Source: an uncultured Candidatus Melainabacteria bacterium (GTDB taxonomy: Bacteria; Cyanobacteriota; Vampirovibrionia; Gastranaerophilales; Gastranaerophilaceae). Taken from it: DNA of 64,000 nt. The DNA lies in assembly GCA_949927415.1 (NCBI GenBank), contig CATLFB010000001.1, forward strand, positions 372,001-436,000, read 5' to 3'. Positions within the stretch are counted from its first letter, which is position 1. Each line of letters starts with the position of its first letter. Positions 45,316 through 53,483 of this stretch are shown piece by piece. The translations under genes were made by a program, and so were the position numbers. Below the pieces are notes generated by a model that saw nothing but the letters and a program-made list of their open reading frames with translations, did no database searches and had not been told where the DNA came from.

Positions 45316-46185
45316 TTATTTTTTGTCATCGTATAACGATTTAATCATTTGCTGTGTTGTTTTTCCGCCTTTTTCAACCAGATAGCCCAAACCCTGCAGA
45401 GTCAAATTTGACTTGCCGTTGCTGACTGAAAAAAATGAAAACAAATCATACCCCCATTTGTTCGGACCCTTTTTGCCGTTTATATCAATAGCAAAAATTC
45501 GCGGAACATCATAATCTATTATAATTGAACCATCCGCAAGCACATACGCAGGTCTTTCATATAATATAGTTGTTCCTTAAAACCGGGTTGCCCGCGAACG
45601 ATAGCCAATGCATCTTCCTCGCTTAAATCAGGATTATTTTCAACTGCGATTGTATCGAAACCTTTATATTTCGGAATACATCCTTTAGGGTACGCATTAT
45701 CTTTACAAGTTTGGTTTATTTTCAAATTCTTAAGAAAAACTTTTTTAAATGCTACGCATTCACTTGCCTGGTACGCGCTTCCACCTTGAATGCCACCTAA
45801 ACTTCCGCTTGCCGAAATATTACCTGATGAGTAATAACAAAAAGGCGTTGCACCATATTCGTTTTCAGCATTTAGCAAGGCCTGAGTTAAAGTTGAATAG
45901 GACTTTTTGAATTGATTTTTGAGAATCATTTTTTCCGATTTATTAATTAAAGCCGGAAGCGTCATTGCAGCAACGATTCCGATAATGCCAAGCGTTATCA
46001 AAACTTCAGCTAAAGTAAAAGCGTTTTCCCGGCTCAAAAAAGATTTAGATATTATATTACATCTCTTTGGGTCACAATTGTCAAATTTTGGCTTGTTTTG
46101 AGCATAATACACCCAAAACCCGGAAGGAGCGTTATTTTCGGGTGCCCCCCCCCCCCGTAAATTCAAGTATGGTAAGTCTTTTCAC
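45316..46185 (-). pseudogene. Type IV prepilin-like gene, locus 3, with G12 tract and a second frameshift
   Basis: GTG 46185, preceded by TAGGAG, starts MKRLTILEFT and runs into twelve G (46156-46145); as assembled it stops soon after. With eleven G it would enter the prepilin frame, which reads RENAFTLAEVLITLG and continues to about 45580. There a second lesion occurs. The frame passes to LYYMKDLRMCL and stops, while the next frame continues the conserved pilin tail YERPAYVLADGSIIIDYD, FAIDINGKKGPNKWGYDLF to 45316. One added base near 45575 would join them. Either a decayed gene or one with two sequencing/assembly errors. Confidence 0.75.
46145..46156 (-). repeat. G12 homopolymer in prepilin leader 3
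   Basis: Twelve G on the minus strand within the first 15 codons. The flanks TTACG and CACC match those of the G18 tract at 16501-16518. Confidence 0.9.
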
Positions 46186-46221
46186 AATATTGCTCCTATA
46201 AAAATTATCTTTTCCGAATTT

Positions 46222-46251
46222 ATTATATCATATTTTTCAAAAAGATTGCAA
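46222..46251 (-). promoter_or_regulatory. Sigma-70-type promoter of prepilin locus 3
   Basis: TTGCAA (46251-46246) and TATAAT (46227-46222) on the minus strand are separated by 18 bp, 37 nt before the GTG start. Confidence 0.75.
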
Positions 46252-46328
46252 TAATAGTCACAAAGTTACATTTTTATAAGAGCTTTGCTAAATTTTCCGT
46301 GCATTTACATCTCAAAGCGGAGTCGCAA

Positions 46329-46505
46329 TTAGTAACTTCTTCTCATCAAGTCTGAAAGTTTAACTTCTGTTTTTTGCGGAATTGAAACTTTTTTCACCGA
46401 TTTTTCAACAGGGGTTTCGGTTTTAAACTGAGTCAAGCCGACTTTGAAATTATCCTCACTTTTCAGCATAAAAATTTCTTTAAAAAAATTAATCATTTCT
46501 TTCAT
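46329..46505 (-). CDS. Small basic protein (58 aa)
   Basis: A short frame on the minus strand from ATG 46505, preceded by TTAGGAG at 6 nt, to TAA at 46329. The product starts MKEMINFFKEIFMLKSED, has a Lys/Thr/Val middle and ends KLSDLMRRSY. No homologue is recognised. The strong ribosome site and the position in an otherwise empty gap between prepilin locus 3 and the divergent solenoid gene make it likely real. Confidence 0.6.
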   Translation of the reverse strand: MKEMINFFKEIFMLKSEDNFKVGLTQFKTETPVEKSVKKVSIPQKTEVKLSDLMRRSY

Positions 46506-46650
46506 AAAACATCTCCTAACCGCTGGGGTTTCTTAACTATATAATACATTAAAACGATTTGACGTGCAAATTTCATTATACTTTATGTTATATTAGTTAT
46601 ACAAAGCAAAATTCTCTAATATTTGAATCACGATTTTTTAAAAGGGTATA

Positions 46651-47370
46651 ATGGCAGAAAATCAGCAGGGTTACTACGAAAATACGCAAGAAAATTTTAA
46701 ACATGCTTATGATTTGATAACAACAGAACAAAATCATGAGGAACTTATTTTGATGCTGAAATCGGGCAACATTGTGCAAAAACAGCTTGCGGCGCTAAAA
46801 CTGGACAAAATTTCAGACGAAGTTGAGGCACAAATTTTGATTGATAATCTGACCGGACAGGATGGAAAAGTTCGCGAGGCTGTGTCTTTGAAAATTTTGG
46901 AATTTATGCAAAAGGCGGAACTCGCAAAGCTTTTCCGTGTTTATCTCAATTACGAAATATTTCTTGCGGCAATTATTGATATTAACGGAAACATTTGCAG
47001 AAACATTATTTCAGCGCTTTCAAACCTGAAAAATGATATGGAATTTTGCAAATTATTCACAGCCGAACTCTTAAGCAGAACTGAAAAAATCGCAAATATT
47101 ATCAAGGATTTTGATTTTCAGGAAGGCAAATATAAGGTGAATAAAGAGGTTTTCAAGCTTTACTGGTATCTTGAGACAATTTTTGTATTCGCAGAATTTG
47201 CAGATATCGAAAAATTGAAAACCATTTTAAACATTACCAAATCAATCAACGAATACACCATCAGAGAGAAGACTGCAAAGATTTTGACGCTGGATTTTCC
47301 GGACGAAACTTTATCTGAAATCCGCGAAGTGTTAAAAAATGATACAAACTATTACGTAAGGAGATTTTAG
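46651..47370 (+). CDS. Alpha-solenoid (HEAT-like) protein (239 aa)
   Basis: An all-helical protein with repeat-like units: NIVQKQLAALKLDKISDEVE, GKVREAVSLKILEFMQKAEL, GNICRNIISALSNLKNDMEF and YTIREKTAKILTLDFPDETL. No signal peptide or membrane helix. Probably a cytoplasmic scaffold. A following intergenic gap of 155 bp precedes the RHH gene. The fold is reasonably clear; the partner is unknown. Confidence 0.7.
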   Translation: MAENQQGYYENTQENFKHAYDLITTEQNHEELILMLKSGNIVQKQLAALKLDKISDEVEAQILIDNLTGQDGKVREAVSLKILEFMQKAELAKLFRVYLNYEIFLAAIIDINGNICRNIISALSNLKNDMEFCKLFTAELLSRTEKIANIIKDFDFQEGKYKVNKEVFKLYWYLETIFVFAEFADIEKLKTILNITKSINEYTIREKTAKILTLDFPDETLSEIREVLKNDTNYYVRRF

Positions 47371-47525
47371 GTATATAATAGGAAAAACGCGCTTTAAGTT
47401 AAGAAATATTACAAAAATTTCATGTTTGATAATTATTTTTAGCAATTTTTGCGGAAAGATATTTTTTATATATATACAAGAGTTGCATAAAAGTTATCAG
47501 ATGGGAAATTTAAAAGGAGAATATT

Positions 47526-47714
47526 ATGGCAAGAGTACTTATTTCAATGCCGGAGAAATTTTTAGACGAGATTGACAGTCTTGCTCTTAACGAAAATCGC
47601 TCAAGGTCAGAATTAATCAGAGAAGCGCTCAGAACATATATGTATCGCAATCAGGTGCGCAACACAAAAAGAGCCGACAGAAACGCAGAATTACTTGACA
47701 GTTTGCTAGGCTAA
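47526..47714 (+). CDS. Ribbon-helix-helix (CopG/NikR-type) DNA-binding protein (62 aa)
   Basis: The N-terminal beta strand ARVLISMPEKFLDEIDSLA with following helices RSRSELIREALRTYM is a standard MetJ/Arc/CopG RHH fold; the C-terminus is charged. AAGGAG precedes the ATG. It may be an antitoxin or a small repressor. The gene after it (47768) encodes no recognisable toxin. Alone it would autoregulate as a dimer. Confidence 0.85.
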   Translation: MARVLISMPEKFLDEIDSLALNENRSRSELIREALRTYMYRNQVRNTKRADRNAELLDSLLG

Positions 47715-47767
47715 AACAAAAATTTTATCAGGGGAAAATAAAAAAATAAATACGATTGGGGGAAAAT

Positions 47768-47941
47768 ATGGAAAAATTGGAAAAAGATTACACAATGTCA
47801 TCATTGGATGAGTATTTCAACTTACTTGACGAAGAAAATACAAAACGTTCTCAAATGGTTGCCAAATCTTTGACTAAATATCTGAAAAAATCTCAGGAAC
47901 ATGGCAAATTTGACGAACTTAAATCTGTAAATGCTCAGTAA
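47768..47941 (+). CDS. Small charged protein downstream of the RHH gene (57 aa)
   Basis: ATG 47768 with GGGGGAAAAT just upstream; an in-frame TTG at 47756 is less likely. The product MEKLEKDYTMSSLDEYFNLL has two predicted helices and a basic C-terminus (KSLTKYLKKSQEHGK). It does not resemble RelE, MazF, HicA or PIN toxins. It lies 53 bp after the RHH gene and was probably co-transcribed with it until the terminator at 48003. Confidence 0.6.
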   Translation: MEKLEKDYTMSSLDEYFNLLDEENTKRSQMVAKSLTKYLKKSQEHGKFDELKSVNAQ

Positions 47942-48002
47942 TTTTGCACCCGCACAATATTATGTATCAAACACATTTATCAAGGTGTAATTTAAGAATG
48001 AA

Positions 48003-48027
48003 ACGTCCTGCTATATTAGCAGGACGT
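48003..48027. terminator. Hairpin between two convergent genes
   Basis: A 10-bp stem ACGTCCTGCT/AGCAGGACGT with a 5-nt loop. A T-rich sequence follows on the plus strand only weakly, so termination strength is uncertain. Confidence 0.65.
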
Positions 48028-48057
48028 TGTGTTTAAAAAAGCGTGTTTTATCTAATT

Positions 48058-48420
48058 TTATCTGAACATTTCCATTAATTTTTCACCGCGCTTAACCAAA
48101 TCCGCAGTGATTAACTTGAATGTATCTATCGAAAACGGCAACGCTCCGTCTGAAAGTTTGATTCTCGCATGCGGACCTTTTTTCACTTTTGCACTTGAAA
48201 AATCTGCGTAAGTTTCTTTTCCGCACACAACAGTTCCTGTGGATAATCTTACAGGCTCCTTGTTTACGGTAATTATATCAATATTAGTGTACCTTTTGCC
48301 TGCGCGAAAATTTTTGACAAGTTTAAAATCTTTATCTGATAGATTCGCCTGAAACTTAGAAAGCGTATTAGCTGAAAATTTACCTGTGAATGCCGCTTGG
48401 TTGTTAGATATTGGATGCAT
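48058..48420 (-). CDS. Uncharacterised protein (120 aa)
   Basis: ATG 48420 with AAAGGAG upstream. The N-terminus MHPISNNQAAFTGKFSANTL is polar, followed by a beta-rich middle (KRYTNIDIITVNKEPVRLST, TVVCGKETYADF) and a helical end (TADLVKRGEKLMEMFR). No signal peptide, no family recognised. The FTGKF-type start resembles the short leaders of other unknown proteins in this window (23556, 24100, 36206). Confidence 0.68.
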   Translation of the reverse strand: MHPISNNQAAFTGKFSANTLSKFQANLSDKDFKLVKNFRAGKRYTNIDIITVNKEPVRLSTGTVVCGKETYADFSSAKVKKGPHARIKLSDGALPFSIDTFKLITADLVKRGEKLMEMFR

Positions 48421-48520
48421 ATTTTTCTCCTTTTTATATATAAACCCTCTGAAAATATTTTTTGCTATTGGTTAAAAATTATATTATTTTAATATAGCAT
48501 AAAATAATTAAATTAGAAAA

Positions 48521-48543
48521 GAGCCTGCTATATTCGCAGGCTC
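48521..48543 (-). terminator. Terminator of tuf
   Basis: The 8-bp stem GAGCCTGC/GCAGGCTC is extended by A-T pairs; on the minus strand TTTTCTAATTT follows. Confidence 0.85.
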
Positions 48544-48570
48544 TTTAAAGATTTTGTATTGTTTCAAAAA

Positions 48571-49779
48571 TTATTCAATAATTTTGTCAACAACACCGGC
48601 ACCAACTGTACGTCCGCCTTCACGGATAGCGAATCTCATACCTTCTTCGATAGCAACCGGAGCGATAAGTTCAACTTCCATTACAACGTTGTCGCCAGGC
48701 ATAACCATTTGTCCGTCAAATTTGATTGAACCGGTTACGTCAGTTGTTCTGATGTAGAACTGCGGTCTGTAGCCAGGGAAGAAAGGAGTGTGACGTCCGC
48801 CTTCTTCTTTTGTCAAAACGTAAACGTTAGCAGTGAATTTTGTGTGCGGGTGAATTGTACCCGGTTTAGCCAAAACCTGACCGCGTTGGATTTCAGTTTT
48901 GTCAACGCCACGGAGCAAAGCACCTACGTTGTCACCAGCTTGACCTTGGTCAAGTGATTTTCTGAACATTTCAACACCGGTAACAGTTGTTTTCTTAGTT
49001 TCGCCAAGACCAACCAATTCAACTTCGTCACCAACTTTAACGATACCACGTTCTACACGGCCTGTAGCAACAGTACCGCGGCCTGTGATTGAGAATACGT
49101 CTTCAACAGGCATCAAGAACGGTTTGTCTAAGTCACGTTCCGGAGTCGGGAAGTAAGAATCGATAGCATCCATCAATTCCCAAATTTTGTCAACCCATTT
49201 GTCTGCGCCGCGAGCGATAGAAGTATTAGCCTGAGCAGCTTCAAGAGCTTTCAAAGCAGAACCGTGGATGAACGGGATATTGTCGCCGTCGAATTCGTAT
49301 GAAGAAAGAAGTTCACGAACTTCCATTTCAACCAATTCCAACAATTCTTCGTCATCAACCATGTCGCATTTGTTAAGGAATACAACCAAGTTCGGAACAC
49401 CAACCTGACGTGCAAGCAAGATGTGTTCACGAGTCTGAGGCATAGCACCGTCAGTTGCTGCAACAACAAGGATTGCGCCGTCCATCTGAGCTGCACCTGT
49501 AATCATGTTTTTAACATAGTCAGCGTGGCCAGGGCAGTCAACGTGTGCATAGTGTCTTGCTGCTGTTTCATATTCTACGTGAGCTGTAGAGATAGTAATA
49601 CCTCTTGCTTTTTCTTCCGGAGCTGCGTCGATTTCATCGAATTTTTTCAATGCAGCTTGTCCTTGAGCAGCCAATACAGCTGTGATTGCTGCTGTCAAAG
49701 TTGTTTTACCGTGGTCAACGTGGCCGATTGTACCGATGTTAACGTGCGGTTTGGTACGTTCATACTTTTCTCTTGCCAT
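48571..49779 (-). CDS. tuf: Elongation factor Tu
   Basis: GTPase delivering aminoacyl-tRNA to the ribosome. The 402-residue product is full length and highly conserved: GHVDHGKTT (19-27), the switch region [30 protein letters not shown] for guanine specificity and the C-terminal beta-barrel domains. GGAG precedes the ATG. It stands alone with its own promoter and terminator rather than in an str operon. Confidence 0.99.
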   Translation of the reverse strand: MAREKYERTKPHVNIGTIGHVDHGKTTLTAAITAVLAAQGQAALKKFDEIDAAPEEKARGITISTAHVEYETAARHYAHVDCPGHADYVKNMITGAAQMDGAILVVAATDGAMPQTREHILLARQVGVPNLVVFLNKCDMVDDEELLELVEMEVRELLSSYEFDGDNIPFIHGSALKALEAAQANTSIARGADKWVDKIWELMDAIDSYFPTPERDLDKPFLMPVEDVFSITGRGTVATGRVERGIVKVGDEVELVGLGETKKTTVTGVEMFRKSLDQGQAGDNVGALLRGVDKTEIQRGQVLAKPGTIHPHTKFTANVYVLTKEEGGRHTPFFPGYRPQFYIRTTDVTGSIKFDGQMVMPGDNVVMEVELIAPVAIEEGMRFAIREGGRTVGAGVVDKIIE

Positions 49780-49836
49780 GAGATTAATCTCCTTTTTACT
49801 ACTTATACTACTTTCTAATTTGGTATTTTAAGCCAT

Positions 49837-49871
49837 ATTATATATAATATTTGCTCAATTTTTTTTGTCAA
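49837..49871 (-). promoter_or_regulatory. Promoter of tuf
   Basis: A perfect TTGACA (49871-49866) is followed on the minus strand by an A-run and an ATTATATATAATAT stretch holding the -10 box; its exact register is uncertain. Confidence 0.65.
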
Positions 49872-49940
49872 GGCACGGGACATGGCAAATCGAAATGCGG
49901 AGCAAAGGCTTTTTGAGACATTTAAAAAACTGCCGGACAG

Positions 49941-49968
49941 AAAAAAGAGACCTTTCGGCCTCTTTTAA
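49941..49968 (-). terminator. Terminator of the 257-aa gene
   Basis: AAAGAG/CTCTTT and CC/GG pair around a TTTC loop, with six T following on the minus strand. Confidence 0.75.
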
Positions 49969-49995
49969 GTTTGCGCGGTTATTTTATTATGAAGA

Positions 49996-50769
49996 TTATT
50001 GATTTAACTTTACAAGGACCGAATCTGCTGATTCATTTGCTTTGTGTAATTTTGAATTCAGAACTCTTGTCTTTGAGGCGCTGGCGTTTAAATTGGATTC
50101 AATACCGCTGAGATTGCTTTCGATTCCGCTGGTTGCGGCATGAATGCGCTCTTTGTATTCCAAATCGGCTTGACGGCGTTCTTCTTCGCGTTTTTTAATT
50201 TCTGCCTGAAGTTTTTCATTTTGCTCATGCATTCTTAATTTTGCTTCGATTGTTTCATCATTCTTTACGGAATTAGCACACTTTTTAGCCAAAATTCCTG
50301 TTATAAGACCGATTGCAGCTGTAATCAAAGCTATTTTGCCGGCTCCCGGGACTTTGTTAACGAATTTTGCATACGTATAACCTATGGTTGTTCCAGCAGC
50401 AGCCGTTGTTCCAATGGATAATATCGCGTTTCCAACCTCAGCGCCACCGGAATCTAAGCCTTGTTCCTTAATCTTTGCGGCTTCCACATCAGAAATAAAT
50501 CTTTCTTCGCCATCTGTATATTTTACCCTGTAACCGTTGCCTTCAGCCGGCATTACGTCAACTTTCGGAAAAACAAATTCATTAAGTTTTCCAAGTGCCG
50601 ATTTTGGAGTTTGCAAATCTTTGACGTTAGTTGCGCCGTAATCTGCGAGCAAAACGCCGATTTCAGATGCGTCGATGAATTCGTTTTTATCAGGGTTGTA
50701 TCTGTCCTGATTGCTCAGAATTTTCTGTTGAACCTCCGCTCTGAATGATATAATTAATTCTCCTGTCAT
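49996..50769 (-). CDS. EF-hand-like protein with a hydrophobic hairpin and coiled coil (257 aa)
   Basis: It starts at ATG 50769 with AAAGGGG upstream and is intact. The N-terminal region has a calcium-loop-like NPDKNEFIDASE (about 25-36). Next is a beta domain around VDVMPAEGNGYRVKYTDGEE, then two hydrophobic helices (about 113-165, rich in Gly/Ala: AAAGTTIGYTYAKFV and ALITAAIGLITGIL), then a charged coiled coil (about 175-257) with the repeated SGIESNLSGIESNL. No cleavable signal. The hairpin plus coiled coil resembles translocon or pore-associated proteins in outline only. The CCATA element (copy B) lies about 90 nt upstream. Confidence 0.7.
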   Translation of the reverse strand: MTGELIISFRAEVQQKILSNQDRYNPDKNEFIDASEIGVLLADYGATNVKDLQTPKSALGKLNEFVFPKVDVMPAEGNGYRVKYTDGEERFISDVEAAKIKEQGLDSGGAEVGNAILSIGTTAAAGTTIGYTYAKFVNKVPGAGKIALITAAIGLITGILAKKCANSVKNDETIEAKLRMHEQNEKLQAEIKKREEERRQADLEYKERIHAATSGIESNLSGIESNLNASASKTRVLNSKLHKANESADSVLVKLNQ

Positions 50770-50855
50770 AAATTCCCCTTTCTGCAGCCTCGCAATGCAT
50801 TTTTAATTTCCCTTACGTATTCATAAAAAATTTTCGGGCTGAATTATTGACAGTA

Positions 50856-50945
50856 AGGCACCGCACCATACCATACCATACCATACAGCAGATTATGAAA
50901 GGGTTTGAGGCATTTTAAAATTCATTTTTACATTTCGTTACATTC
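50856..50945 (-). repeat. CCATA-tandem element, copy B
   Basis: Four CCATA units (50866-50885), then the conserved GGGTTTGAGGCATTTT stretch and TTTACATTTCGTTACA (50927-50942). Located upstream of the 257-aa gene, same orientation as copies A and C. Confidence 0.85.
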
Positions 50946-50986
50946 TAAAATTTATTAACATATATTGCCGCGGCAGGGTTGCATCT

Positions 50987-51025
50987 CCCCTCTCCTAAAT
51001 TAGGAGAGGGGTTGGGGGTGAGGTC
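50987..51025. repeat. Left 39-bp inverted repeat of the DUF559 unit
   Basis: The 25-bp outer part is a palindrome (CCCCTCTCCTAA and its complement); the inner part is TTGGGGGTGAGGTC. It is the reverse complement of the arm at 51374-51412 with one mismatch. It ends 1 bp from the DUF559 stop codon. Confidence 0.92.
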
Positions 51026-51026
51026 T

Positions 51027-51371
51027 TCATACCTCTTCAACAAAATCTAACAATTTTCTATAGACACCTTCCAAATTATTATCTATTTCGTTATTCCAGA
51101 ATCTTAAAACTTTATATCCTTTAGAAATCAAATATTCAGTTCTTTTGTCATCATAAATTTTATTTTTAATTTCGTTATGCTGCCCGCCGTCAATTTCAAT
51201 AACTATTCTCTTTTTTCTACATACAAAATCTGCAATATAGGGGCCAACAGGATATTGCCTGACAAATTTCACACCATGAAAATTCCTATTTCTTAGCAAA
51301 TTCCACAGAATTTTTTCTTGCGGTGTAATATTTTGTCTTAATTCACGTGCTTTTAAATATTTGTCGTCCAT
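51027..51371 (-). CDS. DUF559 (PD-(D/E)XK, Vsr-like) endonuclease-fold protein
   Basis: A 114-residue member of DUF559, a family with the very-short-patch-repair endonuclease fold. Helical start ARELRQNITPQEKILWNLLR, then the nuclease core: GVKFVRQYPVGPYIADFVC with Asp48, and IVIEIDGGQH with Glu59-x-Asp61 and His65, then the Y-L-I-S-K-G-Y-K-V-L-R-F-W-N end strand. The gene fills the gap between two 39-bp inverted repeats; the right repeat provides the GTGAGG ribosome site 5 nt before the ATG. It interrupts the usual nusA-downstream region. The DNA target is unknown. Confidence 0.93.
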   Translation of the reverse strand: MDDKYLKARELRQNITPQEKILWNLLRNRNFHGVKFVRQYPVGPYIADFVCRKKRIVIEIDGGQHNEIKNKIYDDKRTEYLISKGYKVLRFWNNEIDNNLEGVYRKLLDFVEEV

Positions 51372-51373
51372 AT

Positions 51374-51412
51374 GACCTCACCCCCAACCCCTCTCCTAGT
51401 TTAGGAGAGGGG
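51374..51412. repeat. Right 39-bp inverted repeat of the DUF559 unit
   Basis: Reverse complement of 50987-51025 with one mismatch. Its inner end begins 3 bp from the DUF559 start codon and carries the probable Shine-Dalgarno (minus strand). Confidence 0.92.
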
Positions 51413-51440
51413 AGTTCACTAAAGACATTCAATATTCATT

Positions 51441-51468
51441 AAAAAAGAGGCTCGAAGGAGCCTCTTTT
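51441..51468 (-). terminator. Terminator of nusA
   Basis: The 10-bp stem AAAGAGGCTC/GAGCCTCTTT with a 4-nt loop is followed by six T on the minus strand. Confidence 0.9.
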
Positions 51469-51481
51469 AAAAACTGTCAAA

Positions 51482-52714
51482 TTATTCATCTTCTGAAATT
51501 TCTTCTTCAACCGGCTCTTCATGCTGAATATCTTCTTCATCATAAGCCTGCTGGTTCATTTCTTCTTCGATTTCCGCTTTCAATTCATCATCTTCATCTT
51601 CCGTGAAATCATCAGAAGTGTCTTCCTGATAGTTTTGGATATTTTGCGCTTCAGCTTTTTCCATCTGGGAAACGCTCTTGATGTCTATTTTCCAGCCGGT
51701 AAGTTTGTGCGCAAGTCTTACGTTCTGGCCTTCTCTGCCTATGGCAAGGCTTAGTTGATCATCCGGCACTACAACCATTGCATCATGCGAGAATTCATCA
51801 TCCGCAAGAACATCGACTGAAACAACTCTTGCCGGAGAAAGCGCGTTAACAATGTATTCTACAGGGTCTTCGGAATATCTTACAATATCGATTTTTTCGT
51901 TTTTAAGTTCTGAAACGATTGTCTGAATTCTGCTTCCGCGAGGCCCGATACAAGCGCCTACAGAGTCAACTTCGGGGTCATTTGACCAGACTGCGATTTT
52001 TGTTCTGTAGCCGGCTTCGCGTGAAATTGATTTGATTTCAACAATTCCGTCTTCGATTTCCGGAACTTCGAGTTCAAAGAGTTCACGAACGATTTCAGCA
52101 TGCGCGTGAGAAACGATTACCTGCGGAAGGCGGGTTGTTTCTTTTACGTTAAGAACAAAAACTCTGATTCTGTTGCCGGGTTTGTAGTATTCGCCCGGGA
52201 TTTGTTCTTTTTGCGGCATGATTGCATCGGTTTTGCCGATATTTACTATTACATTGCGGTTTTCGACACGTTGGATTATACCGGTTGTAAGAGTGCCTTT
52301 TTTGTCCATAAATTCTTGAAGGACAAGGTTTCTTTCAGCTTCGCGGATTCTTTGAGTGATAACCTGTTTGGCTGATTGAGCGGCAATTCTGCCGAATTGG
52401 TCAGGAGTAACTTCGATTTTAACTTCGTCATCAACTTCTACATCTTCATCAATTTCTTTTGCATCAGCTAATGAAATCTGGAGTTCGGGATCTTCAACTT
52501 CATTTACGACTGTTTTTGTGCTGAAAACACCGATTTCGCCGGATTGTTCGTCGAGGATAGCTTCGACATTAGCGGATTCTTTGATTCTCATGTGTTTTTT
52601 GTAAGCTGCAACCATCGCGTCACAAAGTGAAGATATTAAAACTTCTTTTGATATACCGCGTTCTCTTTCAAGTTCTTCGCAAGCTTCAAAAAGTGCTGTT
52701 CCGATTTTAATCAT
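51482..52714 (-). CDS. nusA: Transcription termination/antitermination protein NusA
   Basis: Binds RNA polymerase and nascent RNA to control pausing and termination. The 410-residue chain has the N-terminal RNAP-binding domain, an S1 domain (about 130-200, KGTLTTGIIQRVENRNVIVN), and two KH domains with VGACIGPRGSRIQTIVSEL and LAIGREGQNVRLAHKLTGW. A C-terminal acidic tail (about 345-410, Glu/Asp-rich) replaces the E. coli AR repeats. rimP lies 99 bp upstream; infB does not follow, because a terminator and the DUF559 unit do. Confidence 0.97.
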   Translation of the reverse strand: MIKIGTALFEACEELERERGISKEVLISSLCDAMVAAYKKHMRIKESANVEAILDEQSGEIGVFSTKTVVNEVEDPELQISLADAKEIDEDVEVDDEVKIEVTPDQFGRIAAQSAKQVITQRIREAERNLVLQEFMDKKGTLTTGIIQRVENRNVIVNIGKTDAIMPQKEQIPGEYYKPGNRIRVFVLNVKETTRLPQVIVSHAHAEIVRELFELEVPEIEDGIVEIKSISREAGYRTKIAVWSNDPEVDSVGACIGPRGSRIQTIVSELKNEKIDIVRYSEDPVEYIVNALSPARVVSVDVLADDEFSHDAMVVVPDDQLSLAIGREGQNVRLAHKLTGWKIDIKSVSQMEKAEAQNIQNYQEDTSDDFTEDEDDELKAEIEEEMNQQAYDEEDIQHEEPVEEEISEDE

Positions 52715-52813
52715 TTTTTTATCCTTTCGTTTTTTTATTTTTATTTTGTAAATAAGTAAATGAGTGAATAGGTAAATAAGTGCGTATCGTTAGTTATTAT
52801 TCGTTTAAACTCA

Positions 52814-53296
52814 TTAATCTATATATAGTTTCGCAGACTGGATGTTGCTGCGCGGAATCTGAAGTTCGCGCCCGTCGTCAAACCTGAAAAACTTCAAACC
52901 TTCGTTTTCGTCAAAGTCCAGAATTTCGCCTTTGAAAACCTTTTCTTCTTCGCCTTCCAGCGCGTTTTTAAGCTTTATACTGACATTGCGGCCTTTGAAG
53001 ATGACAAATTCTTTGTCCGACTTGAATTTGCGCTCCAACCCCGGAGATGAAACCTCAAGATAATACTTCACAGGAATCAGTTCATCCAAAAAGTCTGAAA
53101 GGCTTCTGGTAACTTTTTCGCAATCATCAAGAGTCACGTCTTTTTCAGAGGAATATAAATATATCCGCAAAAACCAACGGTGATTTTCTTTTGAAAAATC
53201 GACTTCGAGAGGAATATATCCGAAACGCATGGCTGTATTTTCTATTAACGGATTGATGAGTTCAAGAATTTCGTATCTGTTAATATCCTGTTTCAT
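52814..53296 (-). CDS. rimP: Ribosome maturation factor RimP
   Basis: Assists 30S subunit maturation. I chose ATG 53296 (MKQDINRYEILELINPLIE, 160 aa) with GGAAGGAAG upstream; the longer frame to 53380 adds 28 basic residues without a start signal. Diagnostic segments are LEVSSPGLERKFKSDKEF and the C-terminal SH3-like domain KGEILDFDENEGLKFF. The rimP-nusA order is standard. Confidence 0.94.
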   Translation of the reverse strand: MKQDINRYEILELINPLIENTAMRFGYIPLEVDFSKENHRWFLRIYLYSSEKDVTLDDCEKVTRSLSDFLDELIPVKYYLEVSSPGLERKFKSDKEFVIFKGRNVSIKLKNALEGEEEKVFKGEILDFDENEGLKFFRFDDGRELQIPRSNIQSAKLYID

Positions 53297-53390
53297 AACA
53301 CTTCCTTCCTTTTTTATGCGGAGCCGAACCAAGAAACCGGTCAAAATCCGCTGCAAACTTTTGCCACCCCGGCTTGCCACCCCTGATGAT

Positions 53391-53419
53391 AGAAAAAGAA
53401 CGGGAGGGCCCGTTCTTTT
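53391..53419 (-). terminator. Terminator of the 434-aa coiled-coil gene
   Basis: The stem AAAGAACGGG/CCCGTTCTTT with a 4-nt loop is followed by TTTCTATC on the minus strand. Confidence 0.85.
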
Positions 53420-53483
53420 CTGTTAGCATTATAATGTATAGAAATTTAAAAGTAAAGTGTTATGTAAAGTTTTAAGAATTATT

